From positions 397,132,439 to 397,196,438 of the forward strand of contig NC_081406.1 of the NCBI RefSeq assembly GCF_030272615.1: a stretch of DNA of 64,000 nt. Direction: 5' to 3'. The position numbers were made by a program, and so were the translations under genes. Of the stretch, positions 1 to 9,822 are shown in pieces. Within the stretch, counting starts at the first letter, position 1, and each line of letters opens with the position of its first letter. The notes below the pieces were generated by a model, which was not told the DNA's origin, did no database searches, and saw only the letters and a program-made list of their open reading frames with translations. This stretch comes from Cryptomeria japonica. Its lineage: Eukaryota; Streptophyta; Pinopsida; Cupressales; Cupressaceae.

Positions 1-1051
1 AGCTAAAGCTACAATTTGCACTACTAAAATTGTCCTCTACCACCTTTATTCACATTTTTTATATGAAATGCATAACCATTGTAGAATGTTTTGAAAAGTG
101 GAATCTCGTATGTTTAAGTGCCAAAACCCTAACCAAACAACTTTTGGCTTAAGAAAATATTTATTAATGGTGTTCTTATTTTTGGATGAAAAGTGGGGTT
201 TCTTATTGTTACTTGAGCTAGGAGTGTTGTTATTGTCCTTTTATATCTTAATGTCCCTTGTTCAAGAAAAATTCTTTCAATGGATAACCCTTTTTCTATA
301 ACCTCCTCAAATGTGCTTAGGCATTGTGTGCAAAGTTGAAAGCCTATCTCATCTTAACCATTTATTTTTTTAGGGATGTGATAAGGACATCTACTTGCTA
401 AGATATTCCATATCTTTAATAAATAGGAAAATGACTCTCCATTCTTTTGTTTGGTACTTCATAGAGTTATCATGGATATCTTATGTTCAATGTTGTACAA
501 AAAATGTTAATGAATTTATGGGCTAGCTCATTGGAGGATCTAATCTTAGGCGATAGTTGTAAAAACCACTCCATGGCTTATCGACCTAAGCTATGTGGAA
601 AGATGTACATGAGGTAAGCATCATTATAAGCACCTCTAGACAAGATATATATAAATCCCTAATGTGGTCCTTAGAATCACCTTTCACCTTGTATTTTTCA
701 AAATTTGGTACCTCAAAATTGAGGGGGAAAAGTGGCATTGGTATAGTCCTATAAAAGGTATAAGAACAAATTTCCTCAAGCATGTACTTCTTGGTAGGGG
801 CCCCTAATAGTATGCTAGACAGTTTGTGTTGTAGGGCCTAGATTTGTTGTGTTAAAGATTTAATTGGTTGTAATGAATTCTCTTGAGTCATCCCTATGTT
901 TTCTTGGTTATAAGGTGGTGGGGAAGGGGAAACGAAGTTTAGATGTTGTTGTTGGAAGGTATATTCTTGATTGAGGATTTGGATATTATTTTGGTAGTAG
1001 TGGTATTGGGTAATATAAGTTTGAATTTTGATTATGGGTGTAACATGTGTT
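1..1051 (-). pseudogene. Element F: Ty3/gypsy gag, decayed C-terminal part
   Basis: Read on the minus strand from 1051 downwards. It starts with a Q/N/P/Y-rich stretch (PPPYNQEN at ~895-915), then the plant Ty3 capsid signature PNFEKYKVKGDSKDHIRDLY near 640-710, and further on AMEWFLQLSP and NELAHKFINIF (~490-560), typical of the Retrotrans_gag family. Gag forms the particle shell around the element RNA. Several stops and frameshifts interrupt it, so it is dead. It is the downstream continuation of the gag pieces at 17813-17651 and 35538-35222, split by insertions A and B. Below about 330 the reading becomes uncertain, and the element continues past the left edge of the window. Confidence 0.72.
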
Positions 1052-1056
1052 ATACG

Positions 1057-2368
1057 TGTTGGATCTGTGTGAATGTTGTTATTAATGTCAAACCTGGTGA
1101 TCCGGTTAGGATTAAATGTGGTATATTGTTGTTAAGTCATTGGAAGTAATTTTGTATTGCAAGTTGAGAAACAGTGGATGATAGGTATGTATTTGATCCA
1201 CTCGAGTCATTTCTAGAAGATCCTCTTCTCTAAAATCTTGTGTTTTTCTTATCATGGTTTGTATCCAGTTTTGGTATTAGATGTGTGAGTTTCAATATCA
1301 GTTATATCGATCATATCAGTTACATTAGTCATCTCAATTGTATCTATTTCTATCATACTTCAAAATCTATTGTATTTGTATCTTGGAGCTTGGGAGTTGT
1401 TGTCCTTGGAGTTTGTTCTTATGGGTCAGATAGACTTGTTTTGTTTCAGTAATTATGGCATACATTTTAGCAAATGAAGTATGTGAAGGAAGCATGTAGA
1501 AGATTGGTGAAGTCAAACTTGTTCATCCTATTTTTTGTCGAGGCATGATTTGGATATTGTGTTGATATAAGAAGTGAATTATTGGATAAATCATTTGTGT
1601 TTGGCCGATATAGTATCTTGGTATATGTGCTTACCAATATATATAAGAAGATGTGAGAATGAGGAAAAATAAAATATAGCATGTTAATTGAAGAAGAGCA
1701 GTGTGATTGTGAAGTTTTCAAAAAAGTACGCTTGTGATGTGTAGTAGAATAAGAAGTGTGCAAATGAAAAAGTTAGTGTGTGAGTAGTATATAGTGTAGG
1801 CAATGTATGAGTGAAGGTGTGTGAAGAAGAAACAAAGTATGGATAGTGTTGTAGTAATCCTTTACTAGATCTGTTGCAAGTAGTTGGTTTAGTAGAGTAG
1901 TGTAGTAATATCGTATCGGACTTGCTAAATAAAATTGTGAACAATGGTGTAGTGATCCCTTACCAGATCTGAAGTGATTTTTGTGAATTATTATTTGAGC
2001 TTAATCTAGAACTGATCTTATGCATTAGGAGATGCACCTTTCTTTAGTTCATTTACTTTCTATTGTAGTGAGCACTCCAAAAATGAGCCACTTTGTATCT
2101 AGCAGTGAGCCACTCCTCTTTGTAAACACCATATAACTAGTTATATTATCTTTAGATTTAACAATCTCCATCATTTTCCCCATTTGGGTTTTCCACATAT
2201 AAAATATAGTGTTCAATTTGTGGTTGTGTTATTTGTTTATTTTGTAATTTCTATTTCATGTTGATGAGATTAATTGTCAAGGTTGATACATTAGTAAAAG
2301 TTATTAAAGATTGGGAATACTAATTCACCCCCCCTCTCAGTATTCCATTCCATTCAACCAATTCAACA
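1057..2368 (+). repeat. Element A 5' LTR
   Basis: It starts TGTTGGATCTGTG and ends with ATTCAACA just before the primer site. It aligns along its length with 16318-17645, sharing for example the run beginning TCAAACCTGGTGATCCGG and the TATATATAAGAAG block. Near its 3' end are the C-run box (2325-2340) shared by other copia LTRs here and a degraded hairpin motif (2166-2196). Differences from the sister LTR are mostly transitions, showing age. Confidence 0.85.
1638..1647 (+). promoter_or_regulatory. Candidate TATA box of LTR A
   Basis: TATATATAAG is preserved at the same place in the sister LTR (16896-16905), followed in both by AAGATGTGAGAATG. Its position in the middle of the LTR fits a U3 promoter. 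No transcription start is shown. Confidence 0.45.
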
Positions 2369-2370
2369 AT

Positions 2371-2382
2371 TGGTATCAAATC
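2371..2382 (+). other. Element A primer binding site (initiator tRNA-Met)
   Basis: TGGTATCAAATC begins two bases after the LTR end. The plant consensus complementary to the 3' end of initiator tRNA-Met is TGGTATCAGAGC, so this is a mutated primer site for minus-strand DNA synthesis. Confidence 0.8.
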
Positions 2383-2437
2383 TTGGTCCCTTTCTTGAAA
2401 GCTTAATTGCTTGAGGGAGATCTTTGTTGGTTGAATC

Positions 2438-2687
2438 ATGGTACTGATGTGTATGATCGATAATATCATCTAGATAAGGAATTGAAGATAACTCTTGAAG
2501 ATCTAGAAAGTGTAGAATATGAGAATGAAGAATTGAAATAAAATGTGAAGGTAGTGAATTAATGTGTGCACAAGTTGAGAGAACAGATCTAGAAGTTTAA
2601 GATGAGACATAAGGAAGTTAACAATCAGTTGAAGTAGATGAATGAAAACAATAAAGATCCGATGATGAAGGCTAAGGATAAGAAACA
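2438..2687 (+). pseudogene. Element A gag, N-terminal coiled-coil part
   Basis: An ATG at 2438 follows the primer site by about 55 bases. The best reading has heptad-like runs rich in E, K, L and N (LEDLESVEYENEELK), broken by stops. The same block opens gag in B (19206 on), with matching words such as ESVESENEDVK. The usual copia gag N-terminal domain (UBN2/DUF4219, intact in E) is absent, so gag starts directly with the coiled coil. The gene continues at 13520 after N, which is flanked by AAACA and AAAAA. Confidence 0.65.
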
Positions 2688-5600
2688 TGTAGTACCCCTA
2701 CTCATTTGAACTCATTAGACTCATATTTTATTATTGTTTGTTTTCAGTGGATACATTACCATGATGTGTTATTCAGACTTTTATGACATTATTTCATGCT
2801 TTATCTGGATATGAGATGCATAATTTATTTGCAGTATTTCAGTACTTGTGATTTATGGCATTTTATGGATTATTGCTATATACTAACACTTTACTTTATC
2901 TATGCAATGTGGAATTTTATGTTGTGTGTCTGCAAGTGTATTGGATGCAAGGGGACGATTTTCCTTCACTCATTTTGGTGAGACAGGGAACATTGTGATT
3001 CTCCTTCATTGGTGTGTATGCCGTGTTTTCTATATTGTATATATGCATGCATGGTTTGGTGATGCAGGATATTGCAGGTACAAGTACCGGGTATGTATGG
3101 GGTATCGTCTCCACCTGGCTTAACAGGTCTAAGCGTGCCTTATATTTTCCGATGGAAGTGGAGGAGATAGTAGTTGACCCTATTTTATTTAGTTACACTC
3201 GTGTGAGTGTCGTCTGTTGGTCGTCCTGTCAGTTTGTTCGGCCTTCATATTTTGTTGTTTCATCTTTTTATGAGTATTTGCTTGAGGTTTGCTCAGTTTG
3301 TGTGTTTAGTGGTTTTAATTAATTAATTAAATTTATGGATTTGTCTCATAGTTGAATTATGTATGCATTGAGATTATTAATTTAATTAATTAAAAGAAGT
3401 TATTAAATTAAGTTGCAAGCTACATGATATTAGAAATATATTTTATTTAAATTTTAGTGAAAAATAAATTAGATTAATTTCATTTATTGTTTCCTAAAAT
3501 TTTAAATAAATAAAAGAATAAATAAATAAATGAATAAAAGAATTAATTAGAATCAAAGTATTGCTTTAATTTCTTTATTTAGAAAATTAATTAATTTGTA
3601 TGAGGAAAGAAAATAAAGAAAAATGATTTTTTAATTATTGCATGTTAACTTATCCCTTTGTTAGAAAACTAGAAAAGAAAATAAAATTGCTTTTATTACT
3701 AAATTTAGGTTTTTGAGAAAAAGATATTCAACCTAGAAGTTTAGCTTAAAAGGGGAATAGGTCTTTATTTTAGGGATAGACAGGAAACAGGTCAAGAATT
3801 AAGGTGAAGAAATTTATTTGGAAGCTTATTGAAGGATTGGTTCTTTGCTACAAATTTCTTCCAGGAAAGCTATACCAGGTTGGGTGGCTTCTGTTGATTG
3901 TTTGTTTTAAAGAAAATATTTCTTTTTCTTCTATCTTCTGAATAATGTGTGTGTTTTGATGTTTGTCATATCCTGTCTGATTATTCTTGTTCTTGGCTAA
4001 AGTCCATTTCTGAAGTGAATTTCTGGTTTATGGAAAGAAGTTATTTCCTGGGAGTTTGTAGATTAAATTTTGAGAAAAATTGGGAAAAGTTATTATGGAA
4101 AATTTTGCCAAGATTTTTATTGTGCATGAAAATTGCAAGATTTGGGGAGAAATAATATTACTAGAGAAAATATTCCCTATTGTTTGAATTTTGTTTCGAT
4201 ACTTGACTATGATAGTTCTTTTTAATATTGTATATCTCTATGGAATTATTTAGTTATCATAGAAATAAATTTAATCATTAAATAAATTTATTAGGATATT
4301 AAAAGTTAAGGGAAATTATTTTATTACATTATTTTGGAATTAAAATATGTATTAATTAATTCCCTGTAAATAATTTAATTAGAAATGAATTTTTGGTTGA
4401 AATTAGAATATACTGGTTAATGTATTTTAAAAATATATATATATATACCTCGGTAGCCACTACCGATGGTAGTACAGCTACTCTATGTAGCAGTACTACT
4501 AGCGGTAGTATGCTACCTACGGTAGCAGTGCTACTTACGGTAGTTGTGCTACTTGTAGTAGCAGTGCTACTTGCGGTAGCAGTGCTACTGTGCGGTAGCA
4601 TAGGCTACCGTGCATAGCATGGGCTACCGTGTGTAATTTCTTCCCTGGGTTTTCTCGTGCAGACCGAAATTTAATATTTTGGATTTCCGTGTGGGGTTGT
4701 TAAAAGTTGATTTTTTTAAAATAAAATAAAATATTTGATATGTGTATATATATATATATATTCATATTTAGGTTTATTCAATTATGGGTATTATGTTACT
4801 TTAGTATTATTTTAATACTGTGAAATTAATTTATGAGTTGACATATGTAATGTATATATATAATTAATTTAAAGTGGGTGTTTTTTCAAAAAAGCTTGTA
4901 ATTGTTAGATTTTATATTTATTAGGAGATTAATTTTTGTGTGATTGATTTAAAACCTTATTGGACATATGACAAGATTGATTTCTTGTATTAAAATGGTG
5001 GTAATTTCTTATTATCTGAAAAATCTTTATTTGTAAGTTATTTATGCTTTTGGCTGTTGTAAGAAAAGATTGCCGGTATTAGGATCTTGTGTAAATGGTG
5101 TTTTCAGTCAAGCTTAATTCCATTGTAGTTCTGGTTGAGTTGTCATTGTGTCACATGTTATTATATCTCCTTGGTCAGCCATTGTTGTATAACCTTATTG
5201 ATGTGAAGCCATTGTGTGTTTTGTCCAAATGGTCAATCTTGGGTTAGTGATTGTGTATCCTTCACCCATGGTTTGTCAGGATTAGTTATGGTTGTCTGTT
5301 TCACCATAGAGTTCTCGTAGAGAGACCTTTCGTGTTAGTGTCCTATGAGAGAGAGTGGCTTTTGAGCGGGGGTCGTGCCCGAAGTGGATGACAGGATAAC
5401 CCGTCGAAAGTTAGTTAAAAAGTGATAACCTAATAATTGATTTGGGGGTGGGTGGAATAAATATTAATTAAGATAATGTACCTCGTGCATAAGTGAGTGC
5501 TAGTACATGGCTCATAATATTGTGAGAAGGCCTGGAATGGCAAACTTTCCACCTTGTCTTCATCAAAGGATTGGTAGGGTCCACATGAGACTTAGTTGGA

Positions 5601-6428
5601 ACCGGAGGTTCGGGAGAGGTTACTAGGATAGTGAGCCGGGACCTATGGAGGTTGTACCATGGTATCCATCTTAAGCTATGTGACAAAACTCTCTCCTTAG
5701 AGTCACTAGTGTTTGTGAGTTGAGTCACATGGATGTTTGCAGAGTCATGTAGTTCTTTCGTACTTGTCTTATTTTGCTTGCTTGAGGGTTTTCTACTATC
5801 TCCTAGCACAGTGGGGTGGTTCCATTTCGGGATCACATGGTCAGGTGGTAGTGCCACTTCCCATCGGATGTTCTGGATTGTATCTTCAGGCGAGAAAAGG
5901 CTTCACTGGTGTTTCTTGGTTCGTGGTTCATGTACCAGCTCGTGTTCGGGATCATTGTTCAATTGAGACCTGTGGTCATTGTATCAGACTTTTATGTAAC
6001 CTTGATATTGTAACTTTGGATTTTGTGGTATTTTTGGAAGCCATGTATTTATGGATATTGTAATATTATGTTAGTAGAATGTATGTTAAATTCAGTTGCT
6101 TTGATCTTATGTATAAATGATTTATGGATAAATTGAATGCATGGAATACTTTGATTCTTTCATTTTGGAATTTAGATGTATGTGTAGTTTTAATCATAAG
6201 CATTTAATTTACCTAATTAAATGGACAATTGGATTAACCGTGGTGTTAATATAATCTGTGAATTAATCTTCATTGGTAACCCTTAGGAAATCATGTGTTA
6301 GACTTCCGTTGTGTTATTAAACATGCAATTGTTATAAGTAATGCACTTAATCTTTAAAAAAAAATTATTTCACCCTTTAGTTGCCTAGTTGTGTTGTTTT
6401 CCTTTAGGGTTCCCGGTAGAGCATTACA
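2688..6428 (+). repeat. Element N 5' LTR, 3741 bp
   Basis: It starts TGTAGTACCCCTACTC and ends GAGCATTACA, immediately before the primer site. It is collinear with 9823-13519. It contains an AT-rich inverted repeat near 3314-3398, a palindromic minisatellite (4452-4630), and the sequence TCACCATAGAGTTCTCGTAG near 5300-5320, also present in the 3' copy. Very long LTRs are typical of Tekay-like chromoviruses. Confidence 0.92.
4452..4630 (+). repeat. Palindromic GC-rich minisatellite in N 5' LTR
   Basis: About ten units of roughly 15-19 bp have the form GGTAGC-n-GCTACC (for example GGTAGCAGTGCTACT and GGTAGCATAGGCTACC). Each unit can fold into a short hairpin with 5-6 bp arms. It sits directly after an (AT)n tract in otherwise AT-rich DNA. 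The sister LTR carries a shorter version (11607-11731). Confidence 0.85.
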
Positions 6429-6430
6429 TT

Positions 6431-6442
6431 TGGTATCAGAGC
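6431..6442 (+). other. Element N primer binding site (initiator tRNA-Met)
   Basis: TGGTATCAGAGC is an exact match to the plant initiator tRNA-Met complement, two bases after the LTR end. Confidence 0.92.
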
Positions 6443-6581
6443 CCATGTTTCAACACTGGGTACTCTGGGTTTGTAGTGTGCCTTTTTGTTGACCATATTG
6501 CTTAGGTATTAATGTTTGTATCTCTCTTATCTTATCCTTGCTGTAGATTTGGATTGTGCTCTCTATTTTCAGTGCTAGGTC

Positions 6582-6614
6582 ATGGCTAGGAAAGCTAGGG
6601 GAGGTGGCAAGTAG
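6582..6614 (+). pseudogene. Element N gag stub
   Basis: ATG at 6582 opens MARKARGGGK and stops at TAG. A basic, glycine-rich N-terminus is usual for Tekay gag. The rest of gag (capsid and zinc knuckle) and the start of the protease are missing: the next recognisable codons, a few bases on, already belong to the middle of the protease. This is an internal deletion, so N alone could not make particles. Confidence 0.6.
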
Positions 6615-6616
6615 AA

Positions 6617-7039
6617 TTGGCTGCAGGTGTTCGTGTCTCTGTAGATGCCTTTATTCCCTGTTGTGAGTTAAACCTAGGAACCATACTTACCTCAGTTGAC
6701 CTTCGAGTCATTCCTTTGGGTTCTTATGGAGTTGTTTTGGGGATGGATTGGCTATCATCTGACAGTGCTCGCATAGACTGTTGCAAGAAGACAATAGAGT
6801 GTTTAGATGACCTTGGCAGAGAAGTGAAGATTGTGGGAGTTCAGAGACTGATATCCCTACGTATGATTTCTGTTATGCAACTTAAGCGGTGCATGCGTAG
6901 AGGGTGTCATCTTTTTGCAGTTACTCTTGAGGATTTGGATGAGTCAGAGAGTCAAGAAATCACTCTTGATAGTCACCCTATTCTTAGAAAGTATGCTGAT
7001 GTGTTTCCATTGGATATTCCTGGTATGCCTTTGAAGTGA
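6617..7039 (+). pseudogene. Element N aspartic protease, N-terminally truncated
   Basis: The 140-codon reading contains VVLGMDWLSSDSARIDC (residues ~39-55), the conserved C-terminal half of the retroviral-type protease of Ty3 elements, followed by the linker to RT (LRKYADVFPLDIPGMP). The N-terminal catalytic DTG/DSG motif is missing because of the deletion that removed gag, so it cannot be active. In an intact element it would cut Gag-Pol inside the particle. Confidence 0.8.
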
Positions 7040-7888
7040 GACATAGACTTTTGCGTTGATTTGGTTCCTGGTGTAGAACCTATTTCGAGAGCTCCATATC
7101 AGATGACTACTCAGGAGTTGAGTGAGTTAAAGTTGTAGATAGAAGAATTGTTGGCCAAAGGATTCATTTGTCCTAGTGTTTCCACTTGGGGTGCATCTGT
7201 TATCTTCGTTAAGAAGAAAGATGGTTCTCTTCGGTTATGCATTCATTACCAATAGCTGAACAAGGTAACCATCCTGAATAGATATCCATTGCCTCGTATA
7301 GATGACCTTTTTGATTAGGTTAAGGGAGCCAAGGTGTTCTCTAAGATTGAACTAAAGTTTGGATACCATCAGTTGCACATTTAGGATGCAGACATTCATA
7401 AGACAATGTTTCGTACTCATTATGGTTACTATGAGTTCACAGTGGTGCCATTTGGGTTGATGAACGCACCTTCAATTTTCATGAGCTTAATGAATGGGGT
7501 TTTTTGTACCTACCTTGATCATTTTGTCATTGTATTCTTGGATGACATTTTGAATTATTCTAGATCTATGGAGGAGCATGAGGGTCACTTACGTCAGGTA
7601 TTGCAGTGCTTGAGGGAGAATCAGCTATATGCCAATTTGGCGAAGTGTGATTTCTTCTAGTCTAAGGTGAACTATCTTGGTCATGTGGTCTCAGGAGAAG
7701 GTATATCTATGGATCCCTCAAAGATCCAAGCCATTGTTGATTGGCCAGCATCGACCAACATTTTAGAAGTTAGGAGTTTTATGGGTTTGGCTGGATATTA
7801 CCATCGCTTTGTTGAAGGCTTTTCCCGGATAGGACACCCGATTACTTCTCTTCAGAGGAAAGGGAAGAAGTTTGTTTGGTCAGAATAG
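7040..7888 (+). pseudogene. Element N reverse transcriptase, decayed
   Basis: Recognisable blocks in order are [56 protein letters not shown], the catalytic-site block [12 protein letters not shown] (~7531-7560) and, in the thumb/connection, [19 protein letters not shown]. This fits Ty3 RT, which copies the element RNA to DNA. At least six in-frame stops break it, most of them TAG at positions where relatives use CAG, which points to C-to-T decay. The longest open piece is 7406-7660. Confidence 0.88.
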
Positions 7889-8325
7889 TGTGAAGCAGCT
7901 TTTAGGACCTTGAAGAAACTCCTTGTCAGTGCTCCAATTTTTGCAGTTCCTGATCCATCTAGAGATTTTATGGTATGTACAAATGCCTCTTTGGAAGGTA
8001 TAGGTGCAATGCTTATGCAAGATGGATGTGTGGTTGTTTATGAGTCTTGCAAACTCAAGAACCACAAGTTGAACTATCTAGTTCACGATTTAGAGTTGGC
8101 AACTGTAGTTCATGCTTTGGTTAGATGGCGGCATTTCTTGTTAGGGCATCAGTTTGAGCTACATAGTGATCAACATAGTCTGCAGTATATATTCACATAG
8201 CCGAACTTGAATGCTCAACAGTGGAGATGGATGTAATTCTTCTGCAAGTATGATTTTGAGGTTCATTATATTCAGGGGAAAGAGAACGTAGTGGCAGATG
8301 CCTTGACTCATAGGTGACATGAAAT
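7889..8325 (+). pseudogene. Element N RNase H, decayed
   Basis: Blocks DFMVCTNASLEGIGAMLMQ, ELATVVHALVRWRHFLLG, FELHSDQHSLQYIF and GKENVVADALTHR follow the RT as in Ty3 elements. The first catalytic aspartate (normally in TDAS) is asparagine here (TNAS), consistent with a G-to-A change. RNase H removes RNA from the RNA/DNA hybrid. Stops at 8198-8300 confirm it is dead. Confidence 0.85.
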
Positions 8326-8479
8326 TTGAGAATTGTCCCTTGGCGTAGACTTGAGTGAGAGGATTCTTGGAGTTCTTCCTCAGGATACATTGTATCAGGA
8401 TGTTAGAGCAGTGATAGAGTCCAGAAGGCCTTTAGAGGGTAGATTTTCTGGATATAACCTTAAGGCAGATGGACTTCTT

Positions 8480-9570
8480 CATCACCATGGATAGATCTAT
8501 GTACCTCCTTTGGAGGGTCTTCATGTTTTGATCATGACTGACGCCCATCATGCACCTTATTCAGCACATCCAGGTGTCAAGAAGATGCATGCAGATCTTA
8601 GACAAATTTATCATTGGGCTGGTATGAAACGTGACATTGCTGATTTTGTGTCGAAGTGTTTAGAATGTCAATGAGTGAAGGCAGAGCATCAGCACCCGGC
8701 AGGGCTTTTACAACCTAATTTGGTACCAGATTGGAAATGGAATATCATTTCCATGGATTTCATTATTGGTTTGCCTATCTCTTTGCGTTGTCATGATGCT
8801 ATCATGGTCATTGTTGACAGATTGACTAAGGTTGTTTATTTTGTTCCTATTCGAGCTTCCTATACAGCAGCAGTGTTGGCACGAGTCTTCTTGGAAGATG
8901 TAGTGAGATTGCATGGGATTCTGAGGCGGATCATATCTGATAGAGATCCTGTCTTTACCTTAGCATTGCGGACCTCACTTCAGCATGCTTTGGGGACTTA
9001 GTTGAACTTCAGTTCAACTTATCACCTAGAGATTGATGGTCAGATAGAGTGAGTGAATCGGGTGTTAGAGGACATGCTTTGCATGTATGTGATGGACTAG
9101 CAGTCATGCTGGGAGGACTATATCTATCTAGTGGAGTTTGCTTATAACAATGGATATCATAGCTCCATAGGTATGTCCCCCTTTCAGGCATTGTATGGTC
9201 CTCCTTTCCGCACTCCTTTGAGTTGGGATCGGCTAGAGGATAGGGTGCTTATAGGACCGAATATTCTTTGAGAGATGGAGCAGCAGGTAGAGCGGATTCG
9301 TGAGCATTTGGTAGCTGCATAGGATAGGTAGAAGAAGTATGTAGATGCTCATAGGGTAGATCGTTAGTTTTCTGTTGGCGACCATGTGTTCTTGAGAGTG
9401 CATCCATGGAAGAGTCCGATCCCTTATGGAAAGGGTTCTAAGTTGGTGCCTCGGTTTGTTGGACCTTTTGAGATCCTTGAGAGGATAGGACCTGTTTCCT
9501 ACCGTCTAGCCTTGCCACCGAGTCTATCCTGCATCCATGATATCTTTCATGTTTCAGTTCTTTGACCTTA
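8480..9570 (+). pseudogene. Element N integrase, decayed
   Basis: The zinc-binding H-H-C-C region is visible (HHAPYSAHPGVKKMHADL to KCLEC, ~8540-8672). It is followed by the catalytic core with DFIIGLP (first Asp), IISDRDPVF (second Asp, ~8933-8957) and the Glu in DGQIE (~9036-9050). The GPF module [24 protein letters not shown] lies at ~9450-9520. The enzyme would insert the DNA copy into the host genome. Several TAG/TGA codons interrupt it. Confidence 0.87.
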
Positions 9571-9580
9571 TCATCCCAAT

Positions 9581-9787
9581 GTGACACATGTTCTTGATTG
9601 GAACTCTTTGCAAGTTGAGGATGGGCATCTTTCCATGGAGCCCATGCGCATTCTTCAATGTTGGGATTTGATCCTCAGGAGTCGCACCATCGACCAGGTA
9701 AGGGTCCTATGGGACCCAACTTATGAGACCTCAACAAATTTGGAGGATGCAGCAAAGATGAGAGAGCTGTATTCATATTTGTTTTAG
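9581..9787 (+). pseudogene. Element N integrase C-terminal chromodomain
   Basis: The 68-codon open stretch contains EPMRILQCWDLILRSRTI and VRVLWDPTYE, ending MRELYSYLF and a stop. The order EP-RIL-----LR---I--V-VLW ... MR--Y--LF is the chromodomain tail of Tekay/Del chromoviruses. It is thought to steer integration to particular chromatin. The usual W of the ATWE motif reads STNL here, so binding may already be lost. Confidence 0.8.
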
Positions 9788-9810
9788 GCTTCCAGGAGTA
9801 AGCCTAGTTT

Positions 9811-9822
9811 TGGGAGGGAGAA
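9811..9822 (+). other. Element N polypurine tract
   Basis: TGGGAGGGAGAA lies directly before the 3' LTR. It would prime plus-strand DNA synthesis. Confidence 0.85.

Noticed and set aside
2902-3322. Overlapping ORFs near the start of the N LTR, partly repeated near 10040
   Set aside because: The repetition follows from the LTR duplication. The reading frames differ in extent and show no domain.
4356-4617. ORFs with T/S/V-rich repeats across the GGTAGC array
   Set aside because: Translation of the palindromic minisatellite.
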